From contig DGWD01000023.1 of the NCBI GenBank assembly GCA_002395155.1, positions 1-25,372 of the forward strand: a stretch of 25,372 nucleotides of DNA. The letters run 5' to 3'. Shown here piece after piece: positions 14,419 to 21,517 of this stretch (positions are counted from its first letter, which is position 1; the number at the start of each line of letters is the position of its first letter). The notes under the pieces are model-generated. The model saw only the letters and a program-made list of their open reading frames with translations. It did no database searches and had not been told where the DNA came from. Source of the stretch: Treponema sp. UBA4267 (GTDB lineage: Bacteria; Spirochaetota; Spirochaetia; Treponematales; Treponemataceae). The position numbers and the translations under genes were made by a program.

Positions 14419-15633
14419 TTATTTCATCACAATTCCGCCCATACACGGACTAAAAATTGCATATCTCATTGCATCCATGTAATGGTCGTTTACCTTTACA
14501 ATCTGGTTGTTTTCATCCCTCGCATAATCCCAGATTTCACCAAGAACGCCGGTACAATCTTTACAGACAAAGAACTGGCCGCGCTCAATTTTCGCTATAA
14601 TAAAATCAATTCCTGCATCCACGCTATTGTTCGCTTTTACGCCTCCCGGAACTTCCTGTATGCGCTCACCGCCGGCAGGGTCGCAGTAAGTTACAAAGCT
14701 TTCATCGTACCAGCCTTTAGCAGTCTGATTCTCAACGCTTGTTTTTGTTGTTATGTTAAAGCCGCCAAAATCAGCGATAACATAAACCGTTTCTCCAACC
14801 CAGCCAATTTTCACAGCTGCAATATGAAGTCCAAAGTCCTGTCCGCCAGTGTAACGGTCAAACTTTTCAGGAAGCTTGTCACGAGTAAGAATCATTGTTT
14901 CTTCAAACTTCTCGTAAACGCTTCCTTCCGGCTTCACCCAAAGACCATCACGGAATCTCGCTTTCTGTTTTTCCGGCATGTTATCCAGAATGTCAGAAAT
15001 GTAATCCGCGTCTAAGTTTTCAGCATTATCCGCAGGGTTCAAAACCGCAGAAACATACAGGTCAGGCTTGTTCAGTTGCTCGTCAGTTCTCGGCTCAATC
15101 TTTCGAATAAACACCTTGTAAGCCCAATGCATAGGGCTACATGGGTTGCAGTCATAGAAAAACTTATTCTTACAGCCTTCAACCTTCATCGCTAATCGCG
15201 AGTAGGCAGTAGTAATTGCAGAGTAAGAAATCTGGCTTACTTCGTTAAAGTAAATCGTCACATATTCGTGACCCAAAATCCTGTCTACCTGTTCTTTGTC
15301 ACCAAGGCCGCCAATCCATATTTCAGAACCATTCCAAAGTTTTATAACTCCGTCGTGTACGTTGGCTTTATAATTTGCTGCCCCGATTGTTTTATTCAGC
15401 CATGGAAGTAAAGTTTCATGAAGTACAGAGCTTCTGGCATCCTTCGCACGAAAGCGGCAAATTAAATGACGGCTTCCAGGATAAACACACGCACGGAAAA
15501 TTATTGCCATTACAAGAACGGTAGTTTTTCCCGAACGCGAACCGCCAAAAAGTAGAATATGCTTTGCAGAACTTTTCAAAAGTTCCAGAGCTTTTTTCTG
15601 TACTTCCGTCGGCTTAAAAACTTCTTTCGTCAT
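14419..15633 (-). CDS. terL: Phage terminase large subunit
   Basis: The 404-residue DNA-packaging motor has an N-terminal ATPase and a C-terminal RNase H-like nuclease. Visible motifs are Walker A GGSRSGKTT (30-38), Walker B TIYFNE (126-131, with catalytic E131 and Asn where Asp is more common), the coupling motif near FFYDCNPCSP, and nuclease acidic residues in TGGQDFGLHIAA (about 258-269), YCDPAGGE (about 316-323) and the final DHYMDAMRYA. It cuts concatemeric DNA and pumps it through the portal. Its ATG overlaps the terS stop (ATGA). A 130-bp gap with a terminator separates it from portal. Confidence 0.96.
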   Translation of the reverse strand: MTKEVFKPTEVQKKALELLKSSAKHILLFGGSRSGKTTVLVMAIIFRACVYPGSRHLICRFRAKDARSSVLHETLLPWLNKTIGAANYKANVHDGVIKLWNGSEIWIGGLGDKEQVDRILGHEYVTIYFNEVSQISYSAITTAYSRLAMKVEGCKNKFFYDCNPCSPMHWAYKVFIRKIEPRTDEQLNKPDLYVSAVLNPADNAENLDADYISDILDNMPEKQKARFRDGLWVKPEGSVYEKFEETMILTRDKLPEKFDRYTGGQDFGLHIAAVKIGWVGETVYVIADFGGFNITTKTSVENQTAKGWYDESFVTYCDPAGGERIQEVPGGVKANNSVDAGIDFIIAKIERGQFFVCKDCTGVLGEIWDYARDENNQIVKVNDHYMDAMRYAIFSPCMGGIVMK

Positions 15634-16172
15634 ACGCCCTTAAACGAATCAACGAAGCTTATAGCAAGTTCGCCTTGTACAGGTGCTTTGCCAGCTTCTT
15701 TGTCCGCTCCGGTTATAAACGAATCCAGCTTTGCGGAACGCTCAAGCAAATCCATTGCGCCATCCGCATCCAGCTTTTCAGGTTCAAGAGTTTTAAGGCG
15801 TTTTGCCACAAGCTCGTCAAACCCGTTAAGCATTTCCATCTGTCTTTTGCGGCGTTCAACTCGTTCCGCTAAAAGCTCTCTTTCTGTTTCCTTTGCGATG
15901 TATTCATCATAAGCAGCGGCTCGCTCATTCCACCGATAAAGCCGTGCATATCGAGCCCAGGAACCATATTTCTTAGGCTCAATTCCGTTCATCTCCATAC
16001 AAGCCTTAATGCTTCGCTTGTAACCCATAGCACGAAACAAACAGAAAGCTTTAAAAGCCTTGGGAGGCTCGCTACTCAATCTTTTCTCCCAAGACTGTAA
16101 AGCTTCTGTCTTTTCTGAATTAAGTTCACTGTTTATGTTTGCGGATGTCTCAACAGTGTCCTTTTCTCCCAC
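15630..16172 (-). CDS. terS: Phage terminase small subunit (DNA-binding)
   Basis: The 180-residue protein lies immediately upstream of terL, with a four-base overlap. An N-terminal low-complexity stretch is followed by an HTH-like region (KAFCLFRAMGYKRSIKACME, about 40-59, then KYGSWARYARLYRWNERAAAYDEY, about 67-90, split as KYGSWARYARL and YRWNERAAAYDEY). A long charged helix follows (about 90-125). This resembles TerS proteins in which a small HTH is followed by a coiled coil for ring assembly. It would recognise the packaging site. The start is GTG at 16172, with GGAGG eight bases upstream. Confidence 0.85.
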   Translation of the reverse strand: MGEKDTVETSANINSELNSEKTEALQSWEKRLSSEPPKAFKAFCLFRAMGYKRSIKACMEMNGIEPKKYGSWARYARLYRWNERAAAYDEYIAKETERELLAERVERRKRQMEMLNGFDELVAKRLKTLEPEKLDADGAMDLLERSAKLDSFITGADKEAGKAPVQGELAISFVDSFKGV

Positions 16173-16194
16173 GCCTAAAACCTCCTTTGCCTGA

Positions 16195-16407
16195 TTATTT
16201 GTTTACAACAACCTGGCATGGAACAACCATTGTTCCAAGCCAGTTGAATAAATCTGTTTTTCTGAAAATTATGTGTCTGCCCATATTCACATGCGGAATC
16301 TTGTTCTGACGAGCAAGGATGTAGATATAGTTAGTGCTGAACTTCAAATAAGCCGCAGCTTCTTCAACCGAAAGTAAGTCAAGGTTTTCTTTTTCGTTCT
16401 CTGCCAT
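16195..16407 (-). CDS. Excisionase/MerR-type HTH DNA-binding protein
   Basis: The 70-residue protein is essentially one winged HTH of the excisionase (HTH_17) type: LLSVEEAAAYLKFSTNYIYI followed by RQNKIPHVNMGRHIIFRKTDLFNWL (about residues 12-56). GAGGAG lies six bases before the ATG. Such proteins direct integrase toward excision or act as small repressors. Here it is first in the terminase transcript rather than next to the integrase, so it could equally be a packaging-related or late regulatory protein. A terminator lies just upstream of it. Confidence 0.85.
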   Translation of the reverse strand: MAENEKENLDLLSVEEAAAYLKFSTNYIYILARQNKIPHVNMGRHIIFRKTDLFNWLGTMVVPCQVVVNK

Positions 16408-16448
16408 AGTTTTCTCCTCGGGCTTTTCATGCCAGAGGAAAAAGGCAT

Positions 16449-16480
16449 AAAAAAAGCCACAACATTTTCTGTTATGGCTT
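16449..16480 (-). terminator. Strong intrinsic terminator upstream of the HTH-terminase operon
   Basis: On the minus strand an 11-bp stem, AAGCCATAACA with TGTTGTGGCTT (one G-U pair), encloses a five-base loop and runs into seven T residues (16455-16449). It lies 42 bases before the HTH gene start. It would stop antisense/integrase read-through entering the late operon, or act as an attenuator in the late leader. Confidence 0.85.
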
Positions 16481-16497
16481 AATGATACAGTCGAAAG

Positions 16498-16550
16498 ACA
16501 GTGCGGGAAGGTATATGTTTTCTAGACCTATTGGTATACGTTTTCTAGAC
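16498..16550 (+). repeat. 30-bp repeat copy 2 followed by a second TCTAGAC unit
   Basis: Bases 16498-16527 are identical to 1937-1966. A second diverged unit, GGTATACGTTTTCTAGAC (16533-16550), follows with a 23-bp period. So the element GGTATAYGTTTTCTAGAC occurs three times in the window, always immediately upstream of a plus-strand accessory gene. Confidence 0.85.
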
Positions 16551-16568
16551 TTTTTCGAACTTTTTTCT

Positions 16569-16597
16569 CACTCAAAAAGAGTAAAAGGCAGTATAAT
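16569..16597 (+). promoter_or_regulatory. Promoter of the macrodomain gene, predicted leaderless
   Basis: CACTCA (16569-16574), exactly 17 bp, then TATAAT (16592-16597), with the ATG at 16604 only six bases later. This is nearly the same design as the promoter at 1974-2002, including the unusual CACT(A/C)A at -35 and the TCTAGAC repeat upstream. There is no room for a Shine-Dalgarno sequence in the transcript. Confidence 0.65.
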
Positions 16598-16603
16598 GTC
16601 AGT

Positions 16604-17110
16604 ATGAGTTTAAAAATATATCGCGGCGACCTTACAAAATCAGAAACAGATGCAATCGTAAATGCAGCAAACAGTTCACTTCTTGGCGGTGGAGGTGTAG
16701 ATGGCGCAATCCACAGAGCCGCAGGACCAGAGCTTGTTCAGGAATGCAGAGAATTACACGGCTGCAAAACAGGTCAGGCAAAAATCACAAAAGGCTACAA
16801 GTTAAAAGCAAAACATGTAATCCACACAGTAGGTCCAGTCTATTCAGAAGACCGTGCAGAACTTTGCCGCGAACAACTCACAAGCTGTTACAAAAACTCA
16901 CTCGAACTTTCAAAACAAAACAACTGCAAAAGCGTTGCTTTTCCGCTAATCAGTGCAGGTATATACGGCTATCCAAAATACGAAGCAATCGATGTTGCTA
17001 TCGAAGTGCTCAAACAGTACGAATCAGAAATGGATCTGAGCCTCGTACTGTTCGACGTTGAAGCCTGTGACATAGCACAAAACAATTATCCGGAACTCTG
17101 GCAAAACTAA
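16604..17110 (+). CDS. MacroD-type macrodomain (ADP-ribose hydrolase) protein
   Basis: The 168-residue protein is a single macrodomain of the MacroD/YmdB class, which removes ADP-ribose from acidic residues or deacetylates O-acetyl-ADP-ribose. The hallmark loop 1 IVNAANSSLLGGGG then VDGAIHRAAG (residues 18-41) and loop 2 LISAGIYGYP (about 115-124) are intact, so an active hydrolase is likely. It is the only plus-strand gene among the integrase and terminase genes, has its own leaderless-type promoter, and its stop overlaps the integrase stop by three bases in convergent orientation. A role in reversing defence- or host-encoded ADP-ribosylation, or in handling NAD-derived signals, is inference. 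Confidence 0.93.
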   Translation: MSLKIYRGDLTKSETDAIVNAANSSLLGGGGVDGAIHRAAGPELVQECRELHGCKTGQAKITKGYKLKAKHVIHTVGPVYSEDRAELCREQLTSCYKNSLELSKQNNCKSVAFPLISAGIYGYPKYEAIDVAIEVLKQYESEMDLSLVLFDVEACDIAQNNYPELWQN

Positions 17111-18534
17111 GCTGAAAGATACTTTGCCCAGGCATCGCTCATAACCGTTCGCATATTATTAAACTTCTCCTGTGTCTCATGGTCAGCATAATGGTCAGTC
17201 ATCTTTCCGGAACGGTGTCCCATAATTGCCATTACAGTTTCCTTGTCAGCTCGCTGTTTCAAAATCGTACAGCAGAAATGTCGCAAGCTGTGGAAAACAA
17301 TATTTCGGTCTTTGCGTTCTGCTTCGCTAATTCCAATGTGTTCAAGAGCAATATAAAAAATGTCAGCGTAATAACCTGGAGTAATCGGCATATTAAAATC
17401 TTTTACAGACCAGAATACATAACTCAAATCGCCATAGCCCGGGTTTTCTCTAGCATGGCTTAAAAGCTGCAAGGCCAGTGAATGTTCAATCGGCAGGTCG
17501 CGTGTATCTTTGTTTTTGGTGCTCTTAAGTCCGTCCATCTCGCTAAAGCTGTGTCGCACGTGCAGCATGTTTCCAACGTCATCAATATCGCAGACTCTCA
17601 AGCCGCTAATCTCTCCGGCACGTAAGCCGTAGAAAGCTGCAACCTTAAAGGCAAGCTTTGCAGAATCGTTTTCCCAATCCAAATCCAAAAGCTCTTTTAC
17701 TTCATGTTCGGTTGGTATACCGCGTTCAGCGTTATCAGCCTTAAAGCGTTCAATTCCCTCAAGAGGGTTGGTCTTAATTTTCTTCTGTGCCAAAAGGGTC
17801 TTAAAACACTTGTTCGCCATGTTTATATTTTTGTTTACAGTCTCGCTTGCAAGTTCCTTTTCGTCATGCAAAAAGAAAAAGAAGTCGTCTAGTTCTGTAA
17901 GCTCTAAATCCTCGATGTAAGAATCTTTGCCAAAATATGGCTCCCAGTAATTGCGTACAAACGAGCGCATACAAAAGGCGTGTTTTCTGGAAATCGTATG
18001 ACCGTGCGCCATAGTTCGCTTAATAAATTCCGAGTTGTCATAATCCCAGAAGTTATCAAGAGTGGCACAAAGTAAATGTTTTTTTTGTGGTGCCTCAGAA
18101 AGAGAAGCCGTCTTAACAGGCTTTTTATTTACAACGAATACTTTCTTAGGGCGAGGAACTTCAACTGCTTTTTCAACCTGTGCAGCTTCATCTACCGGAA
18201 CTTCAACAGGTTTAGGACTAGGAGAGCTGTTTAGATCTAAATTAAATTTCTTGGAAATCATCTCAACAACTTTCAAGGCATCAGTTTCGGAAAGGTTGTC
18301 AATAAAGCTAATCAGCTTTGCCGAAGTTGTTGAAGTTTTGGAATTATTAAAAGCATGGGAATTGCCGCGTGCATCCGGCGCACCGTTGTACAACCAGTCG
18401 TATGCTATTCTAGTTGCTTCATCACGGTCTTTTGAGTGGGTACTTTTTCCGTACCCCTGAACACCTGTTACCGGGTCAACAAAATGTACTCGGTAATAAC
18501 CACAAGAATTTTTCGAAAGGTAAAACTGACGCAT
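17107..18534 (-). CDS. int: Phage tyrosine integrase
   Basis: The 475-residue site-specific recombinase has a beta-rich N-terminal arm-binding-like region (residues 1-55, DPVTGVQGYGKSTHSKDRDE), a Pro/Lys-rich linker (about 100-145), a SAM-like core-binding domain (about 170-270) and a catalytic domain. Catalytic residues are seen in AAFYGLRAGEISGL (Arg, about 303), HSLRHFCCTIL (His and Arg, about 412-415), MGHRSGKMTDHYADH (His about 440, nucleophile Tyr about 449). GGAGG lies five bases before the ATG. It is adjacent to tRNA-Gly, consistent with integration at the tRNA. Tandem TCTAGA repeats lie upstream. It is longer than typical integrases (about 350-400) because of the N-terminal region and linker. 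Confidence 0.96.
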   Translation of the reverse strand: MRQFYLSKNSCGYYRVHFVDPVTGVQGYGKSTHSKDRDEATRIAYDWLYNGAPDARGNSHAFNNSKTSTTSAKLISFIDNLSETDALKVVEMISKKFNLDLNSSPSPKPVEVPVDEAAQVEKAVEVPRPKKVFVVNKKPVKTASLSEAPQKKHLLCATLDNFWDYDNSEFIKRTMAHGHTISRKHAFCMRSFVRNYWEPYFGKDSYIEDLELTELDDFFFFLHDEKELASETVNKNINMANKCFKTLLAQKKIKTNPLEGIERFKADNAERGIPTEHEVKELLDLDWENDSAKLAFKVAAFYGLRAGEISGLRVCDIDDVGNMLHVRHSFSEMDGLKSTKNKDTRDLPIEHSLALQLLSHARENPGYGDLSYVFWSVKDFNMPITPGYYADIFYIALEHIGISEAERKDRNIVFHSLRHFCCTILKQRADKETVMAIMGHRSGKMTDHYADHETQEKFNNMRTVMSDAWAKYLSA

Positions 18535-18556
18535 AAAAACCTCCTGAAAGAGAGTG

Positions 18557-18562
18557 ATTATA
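18557..18562 (-). promoter_or_regulatory. -10 element of the integrase promoter
   Basis: TATAAT on the minus strand lies 22 bases upstream of the integrase ATG. No good -35 hexamer is present at 16-18 bp spacing, so the 12-bp repeats further upstream may bind an activator. Confidence 0.45.
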
Positions 18563-18601
18563 CGAGCCTAAACAGGACAACTTTCAGCTTTTTATTCCAA
18601 T

Positions 18602-18637
18602 CGTCTAGACAATGTTCTAGTCAATCCTCTAGACAAT
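18602..18637. repeat. Three tandem 12-bp units with CTAG core upstream of integrase
   Basis: The plus strand reads CGTCTAGACAAT, GTTCTAGTCAAT and CCTCTAGACAAT in exact tandem, with a partial unit (CCAAT) before them. The consensus is nnTCTAGwCAAT. The units lie 35-75 bases upstream of the integrase -10. Integrase arm sites or operators are the usual explanation for such iterons next to int. Confidence 0.75.
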
Positions 18638-18750
18638 CGCCACTAAAAGGCCTCTGTTTATGCAGTTTTCATTCTTAATTCCGGTTCTGGAACAAGTAAA
18701 AAACTTACACATTTCATGTCTAAATCCTTATATAATAAGCATTTAGGCAT

Positions 18751-18778
18751 AAAAAAAGCTCGCTTTGAGAGCGAGCTT
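18751..18778 (-). terminator. Intrinsic terminator of tRNA-Gly
   Basis: On the minus strand AAGCTCGCT pairs perfectly with AGCGAGCTT over nine bases around a five-base loop, followed by seven T residues (18757-18751). It starts six bases after the tRNA 3' end. Confidence 0.9.
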
Positions 18779-18784
18779 AATGAG

Positions 18785-18857
18785 AGCGGATGAAGGGAGT
18801 CGAACCCTCGTCATCAGCTTGGAAGGCTGAGATAATGAGCCGTTATATGACATCCGC
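18785..18857 (-). tRNA. tRNA-Gly (anticodon TCC)
   Basis: The 73-base tRNA runs from acceptor GCGGATG (18857-18851) to CATCCGC with T as discriminator base (18785). The anticodon loop CTTCCAA gives TCC, and the T-loop is the usual GGTTCGACTCC. CCA is not encoded. The 3' end faces the prophage, so it is the likely integration target of the adjacent integrase. It has its own promoter and terminator. Confidence 0.96.
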
Positions 18858-18870
18858 AAGTGATGTAATT

Positions 18871-18899
18871 AATATATCTAAATCGAAAAAAAGTGTCAA
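18871..18899 (-). promoter_or_regulatory. Sigma-70 promoter of tRNA-Gly
   Basis: On the minus strand TTGACA (18899-18894), 17 bp, then TATATT (18876-18871), about 14 bases before the tRNA 5' end. It is a near-consensus housekeeping promoter. Confidence 0.85.
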
Positions 18900-18953
18900 T
18901 AACAAATTTGGATTTTTTTAAAATTTTTTTCATTTTTATTAGAACTTTTAATA

Positions 18954-18982
18954 TTCACAAAAACATATAAAAGGATTATTAT
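18954..18982 (+). promoter_or_regulatory. Probable promoter of the mdh gene
   Basis: TTCACA, 17 bp, then TATTAT lies about 80 bases upstream of the ATG. The leader is A/T-rich and ends with AAGGAGA (19048-19053) as ribosome-binding site. Other A/T-rich -10-like stretches are nearby, so the exact promoter is uncertain. Confidence 0.4.
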
Positions 18983-19061
18983 ATTAATGATAAATTAGGG
19001 TATTTTTTGCCCAAAAAAATTATAAGAGATTTTTATTTTAATTTGGTAAGGAGACAGATTC

Positions 19062-20003
19062 ATGTCAAGAAAAATTACAATCATCGGTGCAGGACAGGTT
19101 GGTTCGACTGTAGCCTACGCTCTTACATTAAAGCAGATTGCTTCTGAAATTGTTATCATCGACATCGTAAAAGAAAAGGCTATGGGTGAAGCAATGGATA
19201 TCCGTCAGGGTACACCATTTATTGGACCTGTATATGTTCATGACGGTGATTACGAAGACGCAAAAGATTCAGATATCGTAGTATTTACATCAGGTGTTGG
19301 ACGTAAACCTGGTCAGTCTCGTCTTGACCTTACTCAGACAAACGTTGATATCACAAAATCTGTTATTCCTCAGATTACAAAAGCTGCTCCTAATGCTCTT
19401 TATGTTATCGTAGCAAATCCAGTTGATATTTTGACATATCAATTTGTAAAAACTTCTGGAATTCCAGCAAATCATATTTTTGGAACAGGAACAATGCTTG
19501 ATACAGCCCGCTTCCGTGCAAGAATCGCAGAAACTTACAAAGTTGCTCAGGAAAACGTTCACGGATATGTATTCGGAGAACATGGAGATTCTTCATTTGT
19601 ACCTTGGTCTCTTGCAAACATTGGATCAATCCCTGTTGATGATTTCGCAAAATCTTATCGTGGTGATAAACTTCCTGACTTTGACAAAGATGATGTTGAA
19701 GACTACATCAGAAAATCTGGCGGAATCATCATTGCTGCTAAAAAATGTACAAACTATGCAATTGGTGTAACAACAGCAACTCTCTGTGAAGCTTTGAATT
19801 ACGACACAGATTCTGTACTCACAATTTCTTCAATGCTTGATGGTGAATATGGAATTAAAGATGTATGTCTTTCTATTCCTACTGTAATTGGTGGAAAAGG
19901 AATTAAAGGACGTATCGAAGCTCCATTAACAGATAAAGAAATTGAATCTCTCCGCCATAGTGCAGACTGTCTCAAAGAAGTTATCAAACAGGTAAATTTC
20001 TAA
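19062..20003 (+). CDS. mdh: Malate dehydrogenase (LDH-family), NAD-dependent
   Basis: The 313-residue enzyme has the lactate/malate dehydrogenase fold. The NAD motif is GAGQVG (9-14), with Asp34 favouring NAD over NADP. Catalytic residues are Arg87, Asp147/Arg150 and His174 (GEHGDSS). Overall style is LDH-like, but the substrate-specificity loop reads GVGRKPGQSR, placing Arg81 where lactate dehydrogenases have Gln. Arg there selects oxaloacetate/malate. The next gene is fumarase, so a reductive oxaloacetate-malate-fumarate path fits. Similarity searches may label it L-lactate dehydrogenase. AAGGAG precedes the ATG. Confidence 0.88.
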   Translation: MSRKITIIGAGQVGSTVAYALTLKQIASEIVIIDIVKEKAMGEAMDIRQGTPFIGPVYVHDGDYEDAKDSDIVVFTSGVGRKPGQSRLDLTQTNVDITKSVIPQITKAAPNALYVIVANPVDILTYQFVKTSGIPANHIFGTGTMLDTARFRARIAETYKVAQENVHGYVFGEHGDSSFVPWSLANIGSIPVDDFAKSYRGDKLPDFDKDDVEDYIRKSGGIIIAAKKCTNYAIGVTTATLCEALNYDTDSVLTISSMLDGEYGIKDVCLSIPTVIGGKGIKGRIEAPLTDKEIESLRHSADCLKEVIKQVNF

Positions 20004-20047
20004 TGTGTAAGGCCGCCAGTGGCCAGTGTTAAATCGAAGAGCGTTAA

Positions 20048-20069
20048 AAAAATTGCGAAAGCAATTTTT
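20048..20069 (+). other. GAAA-loop hairpin in the mdh-fumC gap
   Basis: AAAAATTGC pairs with GCAATTTTT around a GAAA tetraloop in the 89-bp gap. The T-run is part of the stem and no separate T tract follows, so it is a weak terminator or an mRNA-stabilising hairpin. AAGGTG follows as the fumC ribosome-binding site. Confidence 0.45.
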
Positions 20070-20092
20070 AGCTCAACTTTTAAGGTGAAACT

Positions 20093-21484
20093 ATGGAATA
20101 TAAAATTGAACACGACTCAATGGGCGAAGTAAAAGTTCCAGCTGATAAATATTGGGGAGCTCAAACTGAACGCAGCCATGAAAATTTTGAAATCGGTGTT
20201 GGAATTGAAACAATGCCAAGAGAAATTACAAAAGCTTTTGGATATTTGAAAAAAGCTGCAGCAATTGCTAATAATGCCTTGAAACCTGAAAAGATGACTG
20301 ATGAAAAATTGAAAGCTATCAGTCAGGCTTGTGATGAAGTAATTTCTGGTTCATTAAATGACCACTTCCCTCTTGTTGTATGGCAGACCGGTTCTGGTAC
20401 TCAGAGCAACATGAACGCAAACGAAGTAATTGCAAACCGTGCAAATGAAATTGCCGGCAAAAAAATCTGTCATCCTAATGATGATATTAACATGTCTCAA
20501 TCTTCTAACGATACCTTCCCTACTGCTCTTCACATTTCTGCAGTAGCCGTAATCGAAGATAAACTTTTCCCAGCTATCGATACTTTAGTTGCTACATTCA
20601 AAAAACTTGAAAAAGAAAACGAAGGTATTGTTAAGTCTGGACGCACTCACCTTCAGGATGCTGTACCTATTTCTTTTGATCAGGAAATCTCTGGCTGGAG
20701 ATCTTCTCTGGAACGTGATAAAGAAATGCTCGCATCATCACTTCCTTATCTTAAGCAGCTCGCACTTGGTGGAACTGCAGTTGGAACAGGATTAAATGCA
20801 CCAAAAGGATTTGATTCAAAAGTTGCAGAAGCAGTTTCAAAATTAACTGGCAAAGATTTTATTACTGCACCAAACAAATTCCATGCACTTACATCAAAAG
20901 ACGAACTTGTATTTGCACATGGAGCAATTAAAGCTCTTGCAGCAGATATGATGAAGATTGCAAACGATGTACGCTGGCTTGCTTCTGGTCCTCGTGATGG
21001 TCTTGGAGAAATCCATATTCCAGAAAATGAACCAGGTTCTTCTATCATGCCTGGAAAAGTAAATCCAACTCAGTGTGAAGCAGTTACAATGGTAGCCGTT
21101 CAGGTTATGGGTAATGATTCTGCTATTGGTTTTGCAGCTAGCCAGGGTAACTTTGAATTGAATGTATTTATGCCTGTAATTGCATATAACTTCATTCAGT
21201 CTGCACGTCTTCTTGCAGAAGCAATGCTTTCATTCAATAAAAACTGTGCTGTTGGAATCACTGCTAACAAAGAAAAGATGCATTACAATCTTTACAACTC
21301 ACTTATGTTAGTAACAGCTTTGAATCCATATATTGGTTATGAAAATGCTGCAAAAACTGCACACAAAGCTTTTGACGAAAACATTTCTCTTAAAGAAGCT
21401 TGTGTTGGACTTGGTTTCCTTACAGCAGAAAAGTTTGATGAAGTTTTCAAACCAGAAGCAATGGCATATCCACATAAAAATTAG
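20093..21484 (+). CDS. fumC: Fumarate hydratase, class II
   Basis: The 463-residue enzyme of the fumarase/aspartase superfamily interconverts malate and fumarate. Visible markers are WGAQTERS near the N-terminus (about 22-29), the TGSGTQSNMNANEVIA stretch (about 100-115), the NMSQSSNDTFPTA region (about 132-144), SGRTHLQDAVP (about 182-192) and the signature GSSIMPGKVNP (about 314-324) with the mobile catalytic Ser loop. Length is normal for the iron-free class II enzyme. It follows mdh by 89 bp with a hairpin between and precedes the hdr genes by 33 bp, so read-through into hdrBCA is possible. Confidence 0.96.
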   Translation: MEYKIEHDSMGEVKVPADKYWGAQTERSHENFEIGVGIETMPREITKAFGYLKKAAAIANNALKPEKMTDEKLKAISQACDEVISGSLNDHFPLVVWQTGSGTQSNMNANEVIANRANEIAGKKICHPNDDINMSQSSNDTFPTALHISAVAVIEDKLFPAIDTLVATFKKLEKENEGIVKSGRTHLQDAVPISFDQEISGWRSSLERDKEMLASSLPYLKQLALGGTAVGTGLNAPKGFDSKVAEAVSKLTGKDFITAPNKFHALTSKDELVFAHGAIKALAADMMKIANDVRWLASGPRDGLGEIHIPENEPGSSIMPGKVNPTQCEAVTMVAVQVMGNDSAIGFAASQGNFELNVFMPVIAYNFIQSARLLAEAMLSFNKNCAVGITANKEKMHYNLYNSLMLVTALNPYIGYENAAKTAHKAFDENISLKEACVGLGFLTAEKFDEVFKPEAMAYPHKN

Positions 21485-21517
21485 TTTATTATTTGAAATA
21501 ATATAATGGGAGCAAGT

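Larger units (their letters stand above)
1..18784. mobile_element. Integrated tailed prophage (right part; left end outside window)
   Basis: The minus-strand order integrase, HTH protein, terminase small and large subunits, portal, protease, major capsid, neck proteins and tail proteins is the standard head-to-tail order of an HK97-type siphovirus. The right boundary is probably at or near the 3' end of the tRNA-Gly gene (18785), because the tyrosine integrase lies directly beside it and host metabolic genes follow. The left end, tape measure and lysis genes are not in the window. No CI-like repressor is recognisable. Two genes or gene groups (2010-3927 and 16604-17110) run on the opposite strand, as expected of accessory genes expressed in the lysogen. 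Confidence 0.88.

Noticed and set aside
14482..15015. 177-codon plus-strand frame opposite terL
   Set aside because: It is antisense to clear terminase motifs and has no recognisable protein features.
18602..18637. CRISPR array
   Set aside because: The 12-bp units are directly adjacent with no spacers and there are no cas genes.
1..18784. Gene transfer agent or phage satellite rather than a prophage
   Set aside because: A complete integrase, terminase with intact motifs, own capsid and tail genes and variable cargo fit a prophage better; the missing left end leaves a little doubt.
20048..20069. Strong terminator separating mdh from fumC
   Set aside because: The T residues are within the stem and no T tract follows, so efficient termination is doubtful; listed only as a hairpin.
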